From Acetobacter papayae JCM 25143 (GTDB lineage: Bacteria; Pseudomonadota; Alphaproteobacteria; Acetobacterales; Acetobacteraceae), in assembly GCF_000613285.1 (NCBI RefSeq), contig NZ_BAIN01000008.1, positions 1 through 64,000 of the forward strand: a DNA stretch of 64,000 nucleotides, given 5' to 3'. The notes under the pieces are model-generated. The model was given only the letters and a program-made list of their open reading frames with translations. It was not told the DNA's origin and ran no database searches. This document shows positions 33,306 to 44,713 of this stretch, piece after piece. A program made the position numbers and the translations under genes. The stretch's first letter is position 1. Each line of letters starts with the position of its first letter.

Positions 33306-33448
33306 GCCCCCTATTGCGCCGGGGTTATGGCGTTGCAACATACAAGAGAACAGAGCCCTTTTCCGTAGGCGGAAAGGGCGGACAGGCTTCTGGCGTGCCG
33401 CCTGGCGGGCGCAAGGAGTTCGATCGTCCTTGTCAGGAGGTCTTGAGA

Positions 33449-35950
33449 ATGTCTGAAAACGAAAAACCCGTCACACGTCGTCGTCGCAAGGCCGTTGCCT
33501 CTGAGACACCCGCTACCGAGGTGGTGCGGTCTCAGTCAGGGAAAAAAGCCGGTGCGCGCAAGGTGGAAACCACGCATGTAGCCGTGTTGCCGCTGCGTGA
33601 TATTGTCGTGTTTCCCCACATGATCGTGCCGCTATTTGTTGGGCGGGAAAAATCGGTCAAGGCGCTGGAATCCGTCACGCGGGACGATCATCACATTCTG
33701 CTGGTAGCCCAGCGGGACGCAGCTCAGGATGATCCGGGTGTAGACGATATCTATACGGTCGGGACGCTCTCTACCATTCTGCAACTGCTCAAGCTGCCTG
33801 ATGGTACCGTGAAGGTGCTGATGGAAGGCGTTAAGCGCGTGCGGGTGAAAGCCATGCATGACAAGCAGGGGTATTTTGAGGCCGACGTGGAGGACATGCC
33901 CGAGCAGCCGGCCGAAGGGGCCGAGGCTGAGGCACTTGGCCGCTCGATCGTGGCGCAGTTTGAGCAGTATATGAAGCTCAACAAAAAGATCGCCCCCGAG
34001 GTGCTGGTTTCGCTCAACCAGATCAGCGATCTGTCCAAGCTGGCGGATACTGTTACCAGCCACCTGAATCTCAAGATCGCGGAAAAGCAGGAAATCCTTG
34101 AACTGCCGACGGTTACGGCCCAGCTCGAGAAAATTTTCGGTCATATCGAAGCCGAGATTGACGTGTTGCAGGTGGAGAAAAAAATCCGCAACCGCGTCAA
34201 ACGGCAGATGGAAAAGACCCAGCGCGAGTACTATCTGAACGAGCAGCTCAAGGCCATTCAGAAGGAACTGGGCGAGGGTGAAGACGGGCGCGACGAAACC
34301 GCCGAAATCGAAGAAAAAATCGCCAAGGCACGTCTACCGCGTGAAGCGCGTGAGAAAGCCGTTAGCGAGCTGAAAAAGCTGCGTGGCATGAGTGCCATGT
34401 CAGCCGAATCCACGGTGGTGCGCAATTATCTGGACTGGATTGTCAGCATTCCGTGGAAGAAGCGTACCAAGGTTCGCCACGATCTGCATGAAGCCGAGAC
34501 GATTCTCGATACCGACCACTACGGTCTGGAGAAGGTCAAGGAGCGTATTCTTGAGTATCTGGCGGTGCAGAGCCGTTCGCAGAAACTCAAGGGGCCGATT
34601 CTGTGCCTTGTGGGGCCACCCGGCGTGGGTAAGACCTCTCTGGCGCGGTCCATCGCCAAGGCAACGGGGCGTCACTATGTCCGCATGTCTCTGGGGGGTG
34701 TGCGTGACGAGGCTGAAATCCGTGGTCACAGGCGCACTTATATCGGCTCCATGCCGGGCAAGATCATTCAGGGTATGAAAAAGGCGAAGGTTTCCAACCC
34801 GCTGTTCCTGCTTGATGAGATCGACAAGCTCGGAGCCGACTGGCGTGGTGACCCGGCTTCCGCCCTGCTGGAAGTGCTGGACCCGGAACAGAACGCGACA
34901 TTCGCGGATCATTATCTGGAAGTGGATTATGATCTGTCTGATGTGATGTTCGTTACCACGGCGAATAGTCTCGATATGCCCCAGCCGCTGCTGGACCGCA
35001 TGGAGATCATCCGCCTATCCGGTTACACCGAGGATGAAAAGCTTCAGATTGCGCGTAAGCATCTGATTTCAAAGCAGATTGAAGCGCACAACCTGAAGGC
35101 TGGTGAGTGGTCCATTACCGATGACGCGCTGCGTGACGTGATTCGCTATTACACGCGGGAGGCAGGTGTGCGTAGCCTTGAGCGTGAGCTGGCACGGCTG
35201 GCACGTAAGGCGGTCAAAGAGATTGTGACCGGCAAGGCCGAGAGCGTTACGGTTACGCCCGAAAACCTTGAAACCTACGCGGGCGTGCGTCGCTTCCGTT
35301 ACGGCGAGACCGAAGCTGAAGACATGGTGGGCGTGGTGACAGGGCTGGCCTGGACAGAAGTGGGCGGGGAAATCCTGACCATTGAAAGCGTCATGGTGCC
35401 CGGCAAGGGTGGCGTGGTAGAAACGGGCAAGCTGGGCGACGTGATGAAGGAGAGCATTTCAGCGGCTTACTCCTTCGTGCGGAGTCGGGCGACGAGCTTC
35501 GGAATCGTCCCCACCGTGTTTGAAAAGCGCAGTTTCCATGTGCATGTGCCCGAAGGCGCGACTCCTAAGGATGGTCCTTCGGCCGGTGTGGCTATGGTCA
35601 CTTCGCTGGTGAGCGTGCTTACGGGTATTCCGGTGCGGCGCGATGTGGCCATGACAGGCGAAATCACGCTCAGGGGCCGGGTGCTGGCTATTGGTGGGCT
35701 CAAGGAAAAGCTTCTGGCGGCCCTGCGCTCAGGCATTCGCACGGTTTTCATTCCCAAGGAGAACGAGAAAGATCTCGTTGAAATTCCTGATAATGTGAAA
35801 GACGGGCTGGAGATCGTGCCTGTTTCGCATGTGGATGAGGTTCTGGCCCGTGCGCTGACACGCCAGCCCCAACCTATTGTGTGGGATGAAGTGGCCGATC
35901 TTGTGCCCGCAGGGGGGGACGCGGCGGCGGCAAGGGTGCTGCCGCACTAA
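33449..35950 (+). CDS. lon: ATP-dependent protease La (Lon)
   Basis: Lon degrades misfolded and regulatory proteins. The 833-residue product has an N-terminal substrate-recognition domain (VAVLPLRDIVVFPHMIVPLFVGR), an AAA+ domain with Walker A GPPGVGKTS and LLDEIDKLG, and a C-terminal Ser-Lys protease domain with KDGPSAGVAMVTSL, carrying the catalytic Ser. An N-terminal basic stretch (TRRRRKAV) precedes the domain. ATG at 33449 is preceded by AGGAGG; a longer in-frame upstream reading from 33314 has no similarity. Intact. hupB follows. Confidence 0.97.
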   Translation: MSENEKPVTRRRRKAVASETPATEVVRSQSGKKAGARKVETTHVAVLPLRDIVVFPHMIVPLFVGREKSVKALESVTRDDHHILLVAQRDAAQDDPGVDDIYTVGTLSTILQLLKLPDGTVKVLMEGVKRVRVKAMHDKQGYFEADVEDMPEQPAEGAEAEALGRSIVAQFEQYMKLNKKIAPEVLVSLNQISDLSKLADTVTSHLNLKIAEKQEILELPTVTAQLEKIFGHIEAEIDVLQVEKKIRNRVKRQMEKTQREYYLNEQLKAIQKELGEGEDGRDETAEIEEKIAKARLPREAREKAVSELKKLRGMSAMSAESTVVRNYLDWIVSIPWKKRTKVRHDLHEAETILDTDHYGLEKVKERILEYLAVQSRSQKLKGPILCLVGPPGVGKTSLARSIAKATGRHYVRMSLGGVRDEAEIRGHRRTYIGSMPGKIIQGMKKAKVSNPLFLLDEIDKLGADWRGDPASALLEVLDPEQNATFADHYLEVDYDLSDVMFVTTANSLDMPQPLLDRMEIIRLSGYTEDEKLQIARKHLISKQIEAHNLKAGEWSITDDALRDVIRYYTREAGVRSLERELARLARKAVKEIVTGKAESVTVTPENLETYAGVRRFRYGETEAEDMVGVVTGLAWTEVGGEILTIESVMVPGKGGVVETGKLGDVMKESISAAYSFVRSRATSFGIVPTVFEKRSFHVHVPEGATPKDGPSAGVAMVTSLVSVLTGIPVRRDVAMTGEITLRGRVLAIGGLKEKLLAALRSGIRTVFIPKENEKDLVEIPDNVKDGLEIVPVSHVDEVLARALTRQPQPIVWDEVADLVPAGGDAAAARVLPH

Positions 35951-35989
35951 GCAAAATGCGCAACAGAGAGCAAAGTTACGATTGCTCGG

Positions 35990-36017
35990 TTGACGTAGGA
36001 AAAAACGGCTGCATAGT
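35990..36017 (+). promoter_or_regulatory. Candidate sigma-70 type promoter for hupB
   Basis: TTGACG (35990-35995) and CATAGT (36012-36017) lie 16 bases apart, about 70 bases before the hupB ATG. It is a sequence match only. Confidence 0.45.
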
Positions 36018-36088
36018 GCGGCAGGTAGCGGGCAGGCCGGGTAACATGGCCTGCCGCGCCAGAAAATAAAGAAAGCGAAAGGCGTAAC

Positions 36089-36376
36089 ATGGAGAAGCCG
36101 CTCAACAAGCAGGAACTGGTCTCAGCCGTGGCTGAGGCAGTTGATCTGCCCAAGGCAAAGGCCGGAGAAGTGGTCGACGCCGTATTCGGTGCCATCGAGA
36201 AGGCCCTTGCCAAAAAGCAGGAAGTGCGTCTGGTCGGCTTTGGTACGTTCGTAACTGCCACGCGTAAGGCGGCTAAGGGCCGTAACCCGCGCACGGGTGA
36301 GGAAATCGATATTCCGGCTTCCACCTCTGTGCGTTTCAAGCCCGGCAAGGCTCTGAAGGACGCCGTCAGCAACTAA
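36089..36376 (+). CDS. hupB: DNA-binding protein HU
   Basis: The 95-residue protein is a histone-like HU family member: MEKPLNKQELVSAVAEA, then VRLVGFGTF and the DNA-binding arm with KAAKGRNPRTGEEI. The C-terminus (STSVRFKPGKALKDAV) is canonical. HU bends and compacts DNA as a dimer. Its position after lon, and before tRNA-Val and nuo, is common in alphaproteobacteria. An A-rich GAAAGGCGTAAC leader precedes the ATG. Confidence 0.97.
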   Translation: MEKPLNKQELVSAVAEAVDLPKAKAGEVVDAVFGAIEKALAKKQEVRLVGFGTFVTATRKAAKGRNPRTGEEIDIPASTSVRFKPGKALKDAVSN

Positions 36377-36394
36377 AGTCTGACAGTGTTTTTT

Positions 36395-36442
36395 AACGGC
36401 CGGCATCTCCTTGTAAAAAAAAGGGGTTGTCGGCCGTTTTCA
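36395..36442 (+). terminator. Probable intrinsic terminator after hupB
   Basis: AACGGCCGGCA (from 36395) pairs with TGTCGGCCGTT ending near 36438 (wobbles included), with an A-rich loop of about 20 bases and a TTTTC tail. It lies between hupB and tRNA-Val. Confidence 0.65.
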
Positions 36443-36461
36443 TTTGTGACACATAGGGCGC

Positions 36462-36536
36462 GGGCGATTAGCTTAGCGGTAGAGCATCTCGTTTACACCG
36501 AGAGGGTCGGCGGTTCGATCCCGTCATCGCCCACCA
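36462..36536 (+). tRNA. tRNA-Val (anticodon UAC)
   Basis: The 75-base gene has acceptor GGGCGAT pairing with ATCGCCC and a D-arm with TTAGCGGTAGAGCA. The anticodon stem-loop CTCG-TTTACAC-CGAG gives anticodon TAC. The T-arm is GGCGG-TTCGATC-CCGTC, and CCA is encoded. The 224 bases up to nuoA contain no gene and should hold the nuo promoter. Confidence 0.96.
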
Positions 36537-36760
36537 TATACTTCCCTTACAATTTAATTCCTTCCTGTGTGGCTGGCCTGAGTATTCAGGCAATTTATCA
36601 GCCATTCATGCTAGGCGCTGTGCATTCATGCGCGCGGCGTTATTCACAGGAAAGTGGCCGGAGTTTGGTAAGAACGGGCATGGTCGTATGCCCCTGTCGG
36701 GTCTAGGGTGAACTCACTTGAGGGAAGCGGTTTTAGCTTCCAACGCTGTGGGAGCCCCTG

Positions 36761-37126
36761 ATGCAGTCTGTTCTTAGCGACTATGCTCCGGTTCTTGTTT
36801 TTGGCGGCATTTCTGTCGTCATTGCGGCCGCCATGCTCGGTATGGCGCTTTTGTGCGGCCACCAGAAACCTAATCCTGAAAAACTGACAGCGTATGAATG
36901 CGGGTTTGGCGCGTTTGACGATGCGCGGCGTCGTTTCGATGTCCGCTTTTATCTCGTAGCCATTCTCTTCATCATTTTTGATCTGGAAGTGGCCTTCCTG
37001 TTCCCGTGGGCCATCAGCCTCGGGCGTATCGGGCTGTTCGGGTTTTTGTCCATGCTGGGTTTCCTGAGCGTTCTGGGTATCGGGTTCCTGTATGAATGGC
37101 GCAAAGGCGCCCTGGATTGGGATTGA
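36761..37126 (+). CDS. nuoA: NADH-quinone oxidoreductase subunit A
   Basis: The 121-residue membrane subunit of complex I has three helices. The conserved loop [19 protein letters not shown], with the Cys and Glu near the quinone channel, and [25 protein letters not shown] are typical of NuoA. It starts a long rightward nuo operon; nuoB begins eight bases after the stop. Confidence 0.97.
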   Translation: MQSVLSDYAPVLVFGGISVVIAAAMLGMALLCGHQKPNPEKLTAYECGFGAFDDARRRFDVRFYLVAILFIIFDLEVAFLFPWAISLGRIGLFGFLSMLGFLSVLGIGFLYEWRKGALDWD

Positions 37127-37134
37127 GGGAGGGC

Positions 37135-37704
37135 ATGGCCGTGAGCGCTGGACAGAATCAGGACGCCATTATGTGGAACCGTGAGGCCTTGCCTCCGGGG
37201 CCGGAGCAGGATGCCGTGGTGCGGGGTATTACCGGTGTGCTGGCGGAAAAAGGCTTTGTTGTTGCCAGTCTGGACAAGCTGGTGAACTGGGGCCGTACTG
37301 GCAGTCTGTGGCCCATGTCCTTCGGGCTGGCCTGCTGCGCGGTGGAAATGATTCACGCATATATGCCGCGTTACGATCTTGACCGGATGGGCATTATCCC
37401 GCGCGGCTCACCGCGTCAGTCGGATGTGATGATTGTGGCCGGGACCCTCACCAACAAAATGGCCCCGGTTCTACGCCGCCTTTACGAGCAGATGGCGGAG
37501 CCGCGTTGGGTTATTTCCATGGGCTCCTGCGCCAATGGTGGGGGGTATTACCACTATTCCTATTCCGTAGTGCGTGGTTGTGACCGGATTGTGCCGGTTG
37601 ATGTTTACGTGCCGGGCTGCCCGCCCACGGCCGAAGCGCTGATTTACGGCATTATGCTGCTCCAGAAGAAAATCCGCCGGACAGGAACCATTATCCGTGG
37701 CTGA
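37135..37704 (+). CDS. nuoB: NADH-quinone oxidoreductase subunit B
   Basis: NuoB holds the N2 [4Fe-4S] cluster next to quinone. Ligands are visible in [10 protein letters not shown] (tandem Cys), [17 protein letters not shown] and [11 protein letters not shown]. The 189-residue length is normal. ATG at 37135 is preferred to an upstream in-frame start inside nuoA. It overlaps the nuoC GTG start by eight bases. Confidence 0.97.
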   Translation: MAVSAGQNQDAIMWNREALPPGPEQDAVVRGITGVLAEKGFVVASLDKLVNWGRTGSLWPMSFGLACCAVEMIHAYMPRYDLDRMGIIPRGSPRQSDVMIVAGTLTNKMAPVLRRLYEQMAEPRWVISMGSCANGGGYYHYSYSVVRGCDRIVPVDVYVPGCPPTAEALIYGIMLLQKKIRRTGTIIRG

Positions 37705-38356
37705 TCTAAGCATCAATCCGCATCAGGGCCGCTTGGAAGGGCAGCTTGGTGCGCTGGCTTTCACCTTCATGACATCATGGGCGCATGTAAGCAGTGCTGC
37801 CGTGGAAAAGGGTGAACTGGTTGTCAGGATAGGGAGGGAGCACCTTCTGGGGTTCCTGACCACCCTGCGCGATGACCCGCGCTATCGTTTTGAACAGCTT
37901 ATGGACCTGTGCGGGGTGGACTGGCCCCAGCGGGTCGAGCGGTTCGACGTGGTCTATAACCTGCTCTCCGTCACGTATAACCGGCGGATACGGGTTATTG
38001 TTACGACCAGCGAGAGCGCGCCGGTGCCATCGGTGCATCACCTGTGGCCCTGTGCCACATGGTGGGAGCGTGAGTGTTACGACCTGTTTGGAGTCATGTT
38101 CTCCGGGCAGCCGGATATGCGGCGTATCCTGACCGATAACGGTTTTGAAGGGCACCCGCTACGTAAGGACTTCCCGCTCAGCGGGTATGAGGAAGTCCGC
38201 TACGATGTCGAGCGCAGGCAGGTGGTCAAGGAACCAGTGTCGCTTACACAGGATTTTCGCGATTTCGACTTTGTCTCCCCGTGGGAAGGGATGCTGACCC
38301 TGCCGGGTGATGAAAAAGCGCATGAAGTCCGTCAAGGCATGAAGAGGGGAATCTGA
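37697..38356 (+). CDS. nuoC: NADH-quinone oxidoreductase subunit C
   Basis: The 219-residue peripheral-arm subunit has the conserved [46 protein letters not shown] and [19 protein letters not shown]. The last is the 30-kDa subunit signature. The start is GTG at 37697, overlapping nuoB. The stop overlaps the nuoD ATG by one base. Confidence 0.97.
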   Translation: MADLSINPHQGRLEGQLGALAFTFMTSWAHVSSAAVEKGELVVRIGREHLLGFLTTLRDDPRYRFEQLMDLCGVDWPQRVERFDVVYNLLSVTYNRRIRVIVTTSESAPVPSVHHLWPCATWWERECYDLFGVMFSGQPDMRRILTDNGFEGHPLRKDFPLSGYEEVRYDVERRQVVKEPVSLTQDFRDFDFVSPWEGMLTLPGDEKAHEVRQGMKRGI

Positions 38357-39638
38357 TGGTGCACTCTCATGACAAAGCCTTTCTTGAAGATGCACAGGCA
38401 CTGGTGCGCGACGATATCCCCCAGAGCCTGCTGCCCGAGAGCGTGGCGGAAGCGCAGGAACACCGGGTGGTGGAGATTGACTCGCACGCCCTGAACTTCG
38501 GCCCCCAGCACCCTTCGGCTCATGGGGTGCTGCGGCTGGTGCTGGAAATGGAAGGCGAGGTTGTGGCGCGCGCTGTGCCGCATATCGGCCTGCTGCATCG
38601 CGGCACGGAAAAGCTGATTGAATACAAGACCTACCAGAAAGCCCTGCCGTATTTTGACCGGCTGGATTACGTTTCCCCCATGTGCGAGGAGCAGGCTTTC
38701 GCACTGGCCACGGAAAAGCTGCTGGGGATCGATATTCCCGAGCGAGCCAAGTGGCTTAGGGTTCTGTTTGCCGAAATTACCCGTATTCTCAACCATATCC
38801 TCAACCTTACAGCCATGGGGCTGGACTGCGGTGCGGTTACGCCAGCGCTGTGGGGGTATGAGGAGCGCGAGAAGCTGCTCGAGTTTTATGAGGCAGCCTC
38901 AGGTGCACGTTTTCACGCCAATTACTTTCGCCCCGGCGGTGTGGCGCGTGATGTGCCCGCCGGGTTGGAAGACCGCATAGGCCTGTGGGCGCGTGAATTC
39001 CCGAAATGGATCGATGACCTTGAAGGCCTGTTGACCGAAAACCGGATATGGAAACAGCGCACGGTCGGTATTGGTGTGTTTTCCAGTGAGCAGGCGCTTG
39101 CCTGGGGGTTCAGCGGCCCGTGCTTGCGGGCTTCAGGCGTGCCGTGGGACCTGCGCCGTAACCAGCCTTACGACAACTACCACAAGGTGGAGTTTAATGT
39201 GCCGGTGGCGCGGCAGGGTGACTGTTACGACCGCTACCTCGTGCGGGTGGCGGAAATGCGCGAAAGCCTGCGCATTATCGAGCAGTGTCTGGATCAGATC
39301 CGTCCAGGGCCGGTCAAGGTGCAGGACCCAAGTTCAGCCCGCCACCCAGAGCGGAAATGAAGCGCTCGATGGAAGCGCTGATCCATCATTTCAAACTGTT
39401 CAGCGAAGGCTACCACGTGCCGCCGGGCGCAACCTATACGGCCGTTGAAAGCCCGAAAGGTGAGTTTGGTGTCTATCTGGTGGCGGATGGCAGCAACCGG
39501 CCGTATCGCTGCAAAATCCGCCCGACGGGTTTCTCCCATTTGCAGGCGGTCGATGAACTGTCTCGCCGCGGCATGCTGGCGGACATGGTGGCCATTATCG
39601 GATCGCTTGATCTTGTGTTTGGGGAAGTAGATCGATGA
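38356..39638 (+). CDS. nuoD: NADH-quinone oxidoreductase subunit D (frameshift near 39329)
   Basis: NuoD lines the quinone-binding cavity with NuoB. It has [17 protein letters not shown] with the conserved His, [16 protein letters not shown] and [13 protein letters not shown]. The assembled frame goes wrong after VKVQDP. One C (GACCCAAG to GACCCCAAG) restores [20 protein letters not shown] and the C-terminal [20 protein letters not shown], ending EVDR. Repaired length is 427 residues; the N-terminus is about 30 residues longer than many homologues. Confidence 0.95.
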
Positions 39639-40271
39639 ACCTGTCTGGACCCCACCCCAGCAGCCCGAGAGCTTTGTGTTCGATACGGACTCAGAGGCGG
39701 AAATCAGCATCGTGCTGGGTAAATATCCGGCGGAGCGCAAAGCCAGTGCGGTTATGCCACTGCTGTATATTGCACAGCGGCAGATGGGGCGGCAGACCGG
39801 AAGTGCCTGGGTGCCGCTGCCTGCCATGGACGAAATTGCCCGTAGGCTGGAAATGGCGGCTATCCGTGTTTACGAAGTCGCGTCTTTTTACACCATGTAC
39901 AACACGCGGCCGGTAGGGCGTTATCATCTGCAGGTCTGCACCACCACGCCGTGCTGGCTACGTGGGTCGGATGATGTGGTGAGTGCCTGCCAGAAAGCTA
40001 CAGGCATAAGTCAGTTTGGCCAGACCAGTGAGGATGGGCTGTTTACCCTCACGGAAGTGGAATGTCTGGGTGCCTGCGCAAATGCCCCCATCCTTCAGGT
40101 GGATGATGATTCTACGAAGATATGGATGGCCCCAGCACCGAAAAACTGATTGCCGCATTGCGTGCCGGAGAGCGGCCGCCGCCGGGGCCCATGGTGGACC
40201 GTAAGGTTTCCGCACCGCAGGGCGGGCGTAAGACATTGCTCGCGGCGGATTCTGCCGCTGGGCCGCAATAG
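39635..40271 (+). CDS. nuoE: NADH-quinone oxidoreductase subunit E (one or two frameshifts)
   Basis: NuoE carries a [2Fe-2S] cluster of the NADH module. Ligands are in [14 protein letters not shown] and [11 protein letters not shown]. The clear frame begins at a GTG at 39676 (VFDTDSEAE). An ATG at 39635, overlapping the nuoD stop, reaches the same frame if one C is added near 39641, giving [14 protein letters not shown]. Near 40116 the frame closes early; adding one G (ACGAAGAT to ACGGAAGAT) yields [19 protein letters not shown] and a Pro/Arg-rich tail ending at 40271, 12 bases before nuoF. The fully repaired length is 212 residues. Confidence 0.92.
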
Positions 40272-40283
40272 GGGAGACGGGGC

Positions 40284-41609
40284 ATGCTTGAAGACAAGAA
40301 CCGGATCTTCACCAATCTTTACGGGCAGGATGACTGGCGTCTTGCCGGTGCGCGCAGGCGTGGTGACTGGAACGACACCGCAGCCATTATTGCCCGTGGG
40401 CGTGACGCAATCATTGCGGAAATGAAAGCGTCTGGCCTGCGCGGGCGCGGTGGGGCGGGTTTTCCCACCGGGCTTAAATGGTCCTTCATGCCCAAGGGGT
40501 CTGATGGTCGGCCACATTACCTTGTGATCAATGGTGATGAATCCGAGCCCGGCACCTGCAAGGACCGTGAGGTTCTCCGCCACGAACCGCACAAGCTGAT
40601 TGAAAGCGCGCTGATCGCGTCTTTCGCCATGGGGGCGCATGCCTCTTATATCTATATTCGTGGCGAGTTCTACCGTGAGGCCGAGCATCTGCAGGCCGCC
40701 ATTGACGAGGCATACGAAGCCGGGCTGCTTGGCCCCAACGCAGCCGGGTCAGGTTGGGACTTCGATTTTCGTATTCACCGTGGTGCCGGGGCTTATATCT
40801 GCGGTGAGGAAACGGCCCTGCTGGAAAGCCTTGAAGGCAAAAAGGGCCAGCCCCGCATGAAGCCGCCTTTTCCCGCAGGGGTAGGGCTGTATGGGTGCCC
40901 TACCACGGTCAATAACGTGGAAAGCATTGCAGTGGCCTCTACCATCATGCGCCGTGGGGCCGCGTGGTTTGCCGGGCTGGGGCGGCAGAATAATGCAGGC
41001 ACCAAGCTCATGGCGATTTCAGGCCATGTGAACACCCCCTGTGTGTTTGAAGAGGAACTGGGTGTTCCGCTGAAAGACATTATTGAAAAACATGGTGGTG
41101 GCGTGCGTGGCGGGTGGGACAACCTGCTGGCGGTCATTCCCGGTGGATGTTCCGTGCCGCTGCTGCCCAAGTCGATCTGCGAAACGGTGCTGATGGATTA
41201 TGACAGCCTGCGGGCCGAGCGTTCCGGCCTTGGCACGGCGTGCATGATCGTTATGGACAAATCGACCGATATTATCAAAGCCATTGCCCGGTTTTCGAGG
41301 TTTTTCAAACATGAGAGCTGTGGTCAGTGCACGCCCTGCCGTGAAGGTACGGGCTGGATGATGCGGATCATGGATCGCATGGTCGAGGGGCGCGCGGATA
41401 TCGAGGAAATCGATCTGCTTGAGCAGGTAACGCGACAGGTTGAAGGCCACACGATCTGCGCTCTGGGTGATGCGGCGGCCTGGCCTATACAGGGGCTTAT
41501 CCGGCATTTTCGGCCGGAAATGGAAGCGCGTATTCAGCAGTACAAGGCGTCTCATGGCGGTACGGGGCTGATCGCAGTGCCTGCTGGCGTGCCGGTAGCG
41601 GCGGAGTAA
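40284..41609 (+). CDS. nuoF: NADH-quinone oxidoreductase subunit F
   Basis: NuoF binds NADH and FMN and holds cluster N3. The glycine-rich NADH/FMN site is [14 protein letters not shown], with [13 protein letters not shown] and [15 protein letters not shown]. The N3 ligands are in [15 protein letters not shown] and a later Cys at [12 protein letters not shown]. It is 441 residues, intact, six bases before nuoG. Confidence 0.98.
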   Translation: MLEDKNRIFTNLYGQDDWRLAGARRRGDWNDTAAIIARGRDAIIAEMKASGLRGRGGAGFPTGLKWSFMPKGSDGRPHYLVINGDESEPGTCKDREVLRHEPHKLIESALIASFAMGAHASYIYIRGEFYREAEHLQAAIDEAYEAGLLGPNAAGSGWDFDFRIHRGAGAYICGEETALLESLEGKKGQPRMKPPFPAGVGLYGCPTTVNNVESIAVASTIMRRGAAWFAGLGRQNNAGTKLMAISGHVNTPCVFEEELGVPLKDIIEKHGGGVRGGWDNLLAVIPGGCSVPLLPKSICETVLMDYDSLRAERSGLGTACMIVMDKSTDIIKAIARFSRFFKHESCGQCTPCREGTGWMMRIMDRMVEGRADIEEIDLLEQVTRQVEGHTICALGDAAAWPIQGLIRHFRPEMEARIQQYKASHGGTGLIAVPAGVPVAAE

Positions 41610-41615
41610 CGGATA

Positions 41616-43679
41616 ATGGTGAGGGTAATTGTAGACGGTATTCCGGTGGATGTGCCCGCCGGGTCCAGCGCCCTGCAGGCCTGCGAGGCGGCGGGCAAGG
41701 AAATCCCGCGTTTCTGCTACCATGAGCGCCTGTCCGTTGCGGGTAACTGCCGCATGTGTCTGGTGGAAGTCGCGCGCGCACCCAAGCCGGTGGCGTCCTG
41801 CGGGTTCCCGGTTGGTGAGGGTATGGAAATCTTCACTGATACGCAGGTGGTGCGGCGCGCCCGCCGGGCTGTCATGGAATTTCTGCTGATCAACCATCCC
41901 CTAGATTGCCCTATCTGCGATCAGGGTGGCGAGTGCGATCTGCAGGATCAGGCCTATGGCTATGGCTCGGGTATTTCGCGTTATCAGGAAGACAAGCGGG
42001 CGGTAACGGACAAGGACCTTGGGCCTCTGGTTAAAACGGTCATGACGCGGTGCATTCAGTGCACGCGTTGTGTGCGTTTCAGCACGGAAGTGGCAGGCAC
42101 GCCCGAGCTCGGTCTGGTCTCGCGTGGTGAAAATGCTGAAATCACGACCTATGTTGAGAAAGCGCTGACTTCGGAACTTTCCGGTAATCTTATCGATGTT
42201 TGTCCGGTTGGTGCGCTAACAGCCAAGCCGTCGGCCTTTCATGCCCGCTCGTGGGAATACAAAAAGACAGACAGCATTGATGTCATGGATGCGCTGGGCA
42301 CCAATATTCAAGTGCAGGCGCGTGGTGGCGAGGTTATGCGCATCGTTCCACGTGTGAATGATGAAGTGAATGAAGAATGGCTGTCAGATAAAGGACGTTT
42401 CTCGGTTGATGGCCTGAAGCGGAAGAGGCTTGACCGTCCTTGGGTGCGCGTTAATGGCAAACTCATTGCTGTGCCATGGAAAGATGCGCTGGTTGCACTG
42501 GCCCGCAGGCTCGATGGTGTTTCGGGCGACCGGATTGGGGCTATCGCCGGTGATCTGTGTGATGCGGAAAGCCTGTGTGCACTCAAGGACCTTATGACAG
42601 CACTCGGTTCGGCCAATCTGGACTGCCGACAGGATGGGGCTTGGTATGATACGACCCGTCGGGATGGCTATCTGTTCAATAGTGACCTGACCGGTATCGA
42701 TCAGGCGGATGCCCTGCTGATTGTCGGTTCGACACCACGGCATGAAGCGCCAGTGCTGAATGCGCGGATACGTAAACGGTTTGTCGATGCCGGGCGGGGT
42801 GCTTTTCCGGTTGGGATTATCGGCGCGCCGCGCTGCGATCTGACTTACGATGCCACCGTGCTGGGGGAAGGACCGGAAACGCTTGCAGCCCTGCTGGCAG
42901 GTGAGCATCCGTTTGCCGATATTCTGAAAAATGCCAAGCATCCCATGATTATTCTGGGGCATGCGGCCCTGACCCGGCGGGACGCGCCAGCGGTTTACGC
43001 TGCCTGCCGTGCCTTGGCCGAGGCAACGGGCGTGATTGCAGAAGGTTGGAACGGCTTTAACATCCTGCACACAGCGGCCTCTCGCGTAGGGGCGCTCGAT
43101 CTCGGCTTCCTGCCGGGCGCGCATGGCAGGGCGGCAAGCTCCATGGTGAGGGGCGGGGTGGATGTCTTGTGGCTGCTCGGCGCTGATGATGTGCCGGTGG
43201 AGCGGATACCGGCTGATACTTTCGTCGTATATCAGGGCCATCATGGCGATGCGGCTGCTGCACGGGCTGATATCATTCTGCCCGGTGCGGCCTATACCGA
43301 AAAACCGGGCACATATGTCAATACGGCCGGGCGTGTGCAGCGGGCGTTCCGTGCTGTGTTCGCTCCGGGTGAGGCGCGTGAAGACTGGCGGATTATCCGG
43401 GCTTTTTCCGAAGTTGTTGCCCATACCCTGCCATATGACACGCTGGAGCAGTTGCGTGAGCGGATGGCCGAGGTCAATCCTGTTTTCGCTATGACGGGTG
43501 AGGGCGCGGCCTTGTTGCCGGGGGCTGGTGTGGCTGATGACCCTGCCGAGGCAGTGGCTTTTGATGAAGCCCCGTTCCGGCCGGTTATCCGTGATTATTA
43601 CCAGACTAACGTCATCAGCCGGGCAAGCCAGACCATGGCGGAATGTTCCGCCGTGTATGGCGTGGCGGCGGCGGAGTAA
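41616..43679 (+). CDS. nuoG: NADH-quinone oxidoreductase subunit G
   Basis: The largest peripheral subunit (687 residues) holds several Fe-S clusters. The N-terminal [2Fe-2S] ligands are in [20 protein letters not shown] and a following SCGFPV. The N5 His/Cys set is in [19 protein letters not shown], and N4 in [11 protein letters not shown] with [11 protein letters not shown]. The C-terminal molybdopterin-oxidoreductase-like domain lacks cofactor residues, as is usual. Intact frame; nuoH starts five bases later. Confidence 0.98.
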   Translation: MVRVIVDGIPVDVPAGSSALQACEAAGKEIPRFCYHERLSVAGNCRMCLVEVARAPKPVASCGFPVGEGMEIFTDTQVVRRARRAVMEFLLINHPLDCPICDQGGECDLQDQAYGYGSGISRYQEDKRAVTDKDLGPLVKTVMTRCIQCTRCVRFSTEVAGTPELGLVSRGENAEITTYVEKALTSELSGNLIDVCPVGALTAKPSAFHARSWEYKKTDSIDVMDALGTNIQVQARGGEVMRIVPRVNDEVNEEWLSDKGRFSVDGLKRKRLDRPWVRVNGKLIAVPWKDALVALARRLDGVSGDRIGAIAGDLCDAESLCALKDLMTALGSANLDCRQDGAWYDTTRRDGYLFNSDLTGIDQADALLIVGSTPRHEAPVLNARIRKRFVDAGRGAFPVGIIGAPRCDLTYDATVLGEGPETLAALLAGEHPFADILKNAKHPMIILGHAALTRRDAPAVYAACRALAEATGVIAEGWNGFNILHTAASRVGALDLGFLPGAHGRAASSMVRGGVDVLWLLGADDVPVERIPADTFVVYQGHHGDAAAARADIILPGAAYTEKPGTYVNTAGRVQRAFRAVFAPGEAREDWRIIRAFSEVVAHTLPYDTLEQLRERMAEVNPVFAMTGEGAALLPGAGVADDPAEAVAFDEAPFRPVIRDYYQTNVISRASQTMAECSAVYGVAAAE

Positions 43680-43684
43680 CGGGC

Positions 43685-44713
43685 ATGGCGCAGTTTTTCT
43701 ACCATACGCTTGTCGGCCAGATCTGCCTGATGCTGCTGGAAACGCTGGCCGTTCTGGTGCCGCTGCTGATTGGCGTGGCGTATCTGACGCTGATGGAACG
43801 CAAGGTTATGGCGGCCATGCAGCGTCGCCGGGGGCCGAACGTGAACGGGCCTTTCGGTCTGTTGCAGGCCTTTGCCGATGCGATCAAGATGATCGTAAAG
43901 GAAACGGTTATTCCGGCAGGTGCAAATCGCGGGCTGTTTCTGTTTGCACCGTTTCTGACCTTTTCTCTGGCCATGGTGGCATGGGCGGTTATTCCCACCG
44001 GTAACGGGCTGGCGGTTGCCAACATCAATGTCGGTATTCTCTACCTGCTGGCGATTTCCTCGCTGGGGGTTTACGGCATTCTGATTGCAGGCTGGGCGTC
44101 TAATTCGAAATACGCCTTTTTGGGTGGCCTGCGCTCTGCCGCACAGATGGTGTCTTACGAAGTATCCATCGGGCTTGTTATTGTGTCCGTCCTGCTTGCG
44201 GTGGGTAGTCTGAACCTGAATGACATTGTGCTGGCCCAGCGGCATGTGTGGTTCTGCGTGCCGATGTTTCCGATGTTTATCGTGTTTTTCATATCGGCTC
44301 TGGCGGAAACCAACCGTGCACCATTCGATCTACCGGAAGGGGAAAGCGAACTGGTGGCAGGGTTTTTTGTCGAATATTCGTCCCTTGCCTTCGGGCTGTT
44401 CTTTCTGGGCGAATACGCGAACATGATCCTGATGTCGTCCATGGTGAGCATTCTTTTCCTTGGTGGGTGGCTGCCGCCTCTGGGTATTGCGCCTCTGACA
44501 TGGATACCCGGCCCGCTATGGCTGATTTTCAAAATCCTGTTCTGCCTGTTCGTCTTTATCTGGGTGCGCGCGACGTTCCCCCGCTACCGGTACGATCAGC
44601 TTATGCGTCTGGGCTGGAAGGTTTTTCTGCCTTTCTCGCTGTTGTGGATGATTGGAACGGCCGGTTTTCTGATGGCGACGGGCCTGCTCCCGCATAGTGG
44701 AGGTGTGAACTAA
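43685..44713 (+). CDS. nuoH: NADH-quinone oxidoreductase subunit H
   Basis: NuoH joins the peripheral and membrane arms and forms part of the quinone chamber. The 342-residue, eight-helix protein has [51 protein letters not shown] and [21 protein letters not shown]. All are invariant regions of the family. ATG at 43685; the stop overlaps the nuoI ATG by one base. Intact. Confidence 0.98.
   Translation: MAQFFYHTLVGQICLMLLETLAVLVPLLIGVAYLTLMERKVMAAMQRRRGPNVNGPFGLLQAFADAIKMIVKETVIPAGANRGLFLFAPFLTFSLAMVAWAVIPTGNGLAVANINVGILYLLAISSLGVYGILIAGWASNSKYAFLGGLRSAAQMVSYEVSIGLVIVSVLLAVGSLNLNDIVLAQRHVWFCVPMFPMFIVFFISALAETNRAPFDLPEGESELVAGFFVEYSSLAFGLFFLGEYANMILMSSMVSILFLGGWLPPLGIAPLTWIPGPLWLIFKILFCLFVFIWVRATFPRYRYDQLMRLGWKVFLPFSLLWMIGTAGFLMATGLLPHSGGVN

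Noticed and set aside
33314-33448. Extended N-terminus of Lon
   Set aside because: The extra residues have no similarity, and a strong AGGAGG precedes ATG at 33449.
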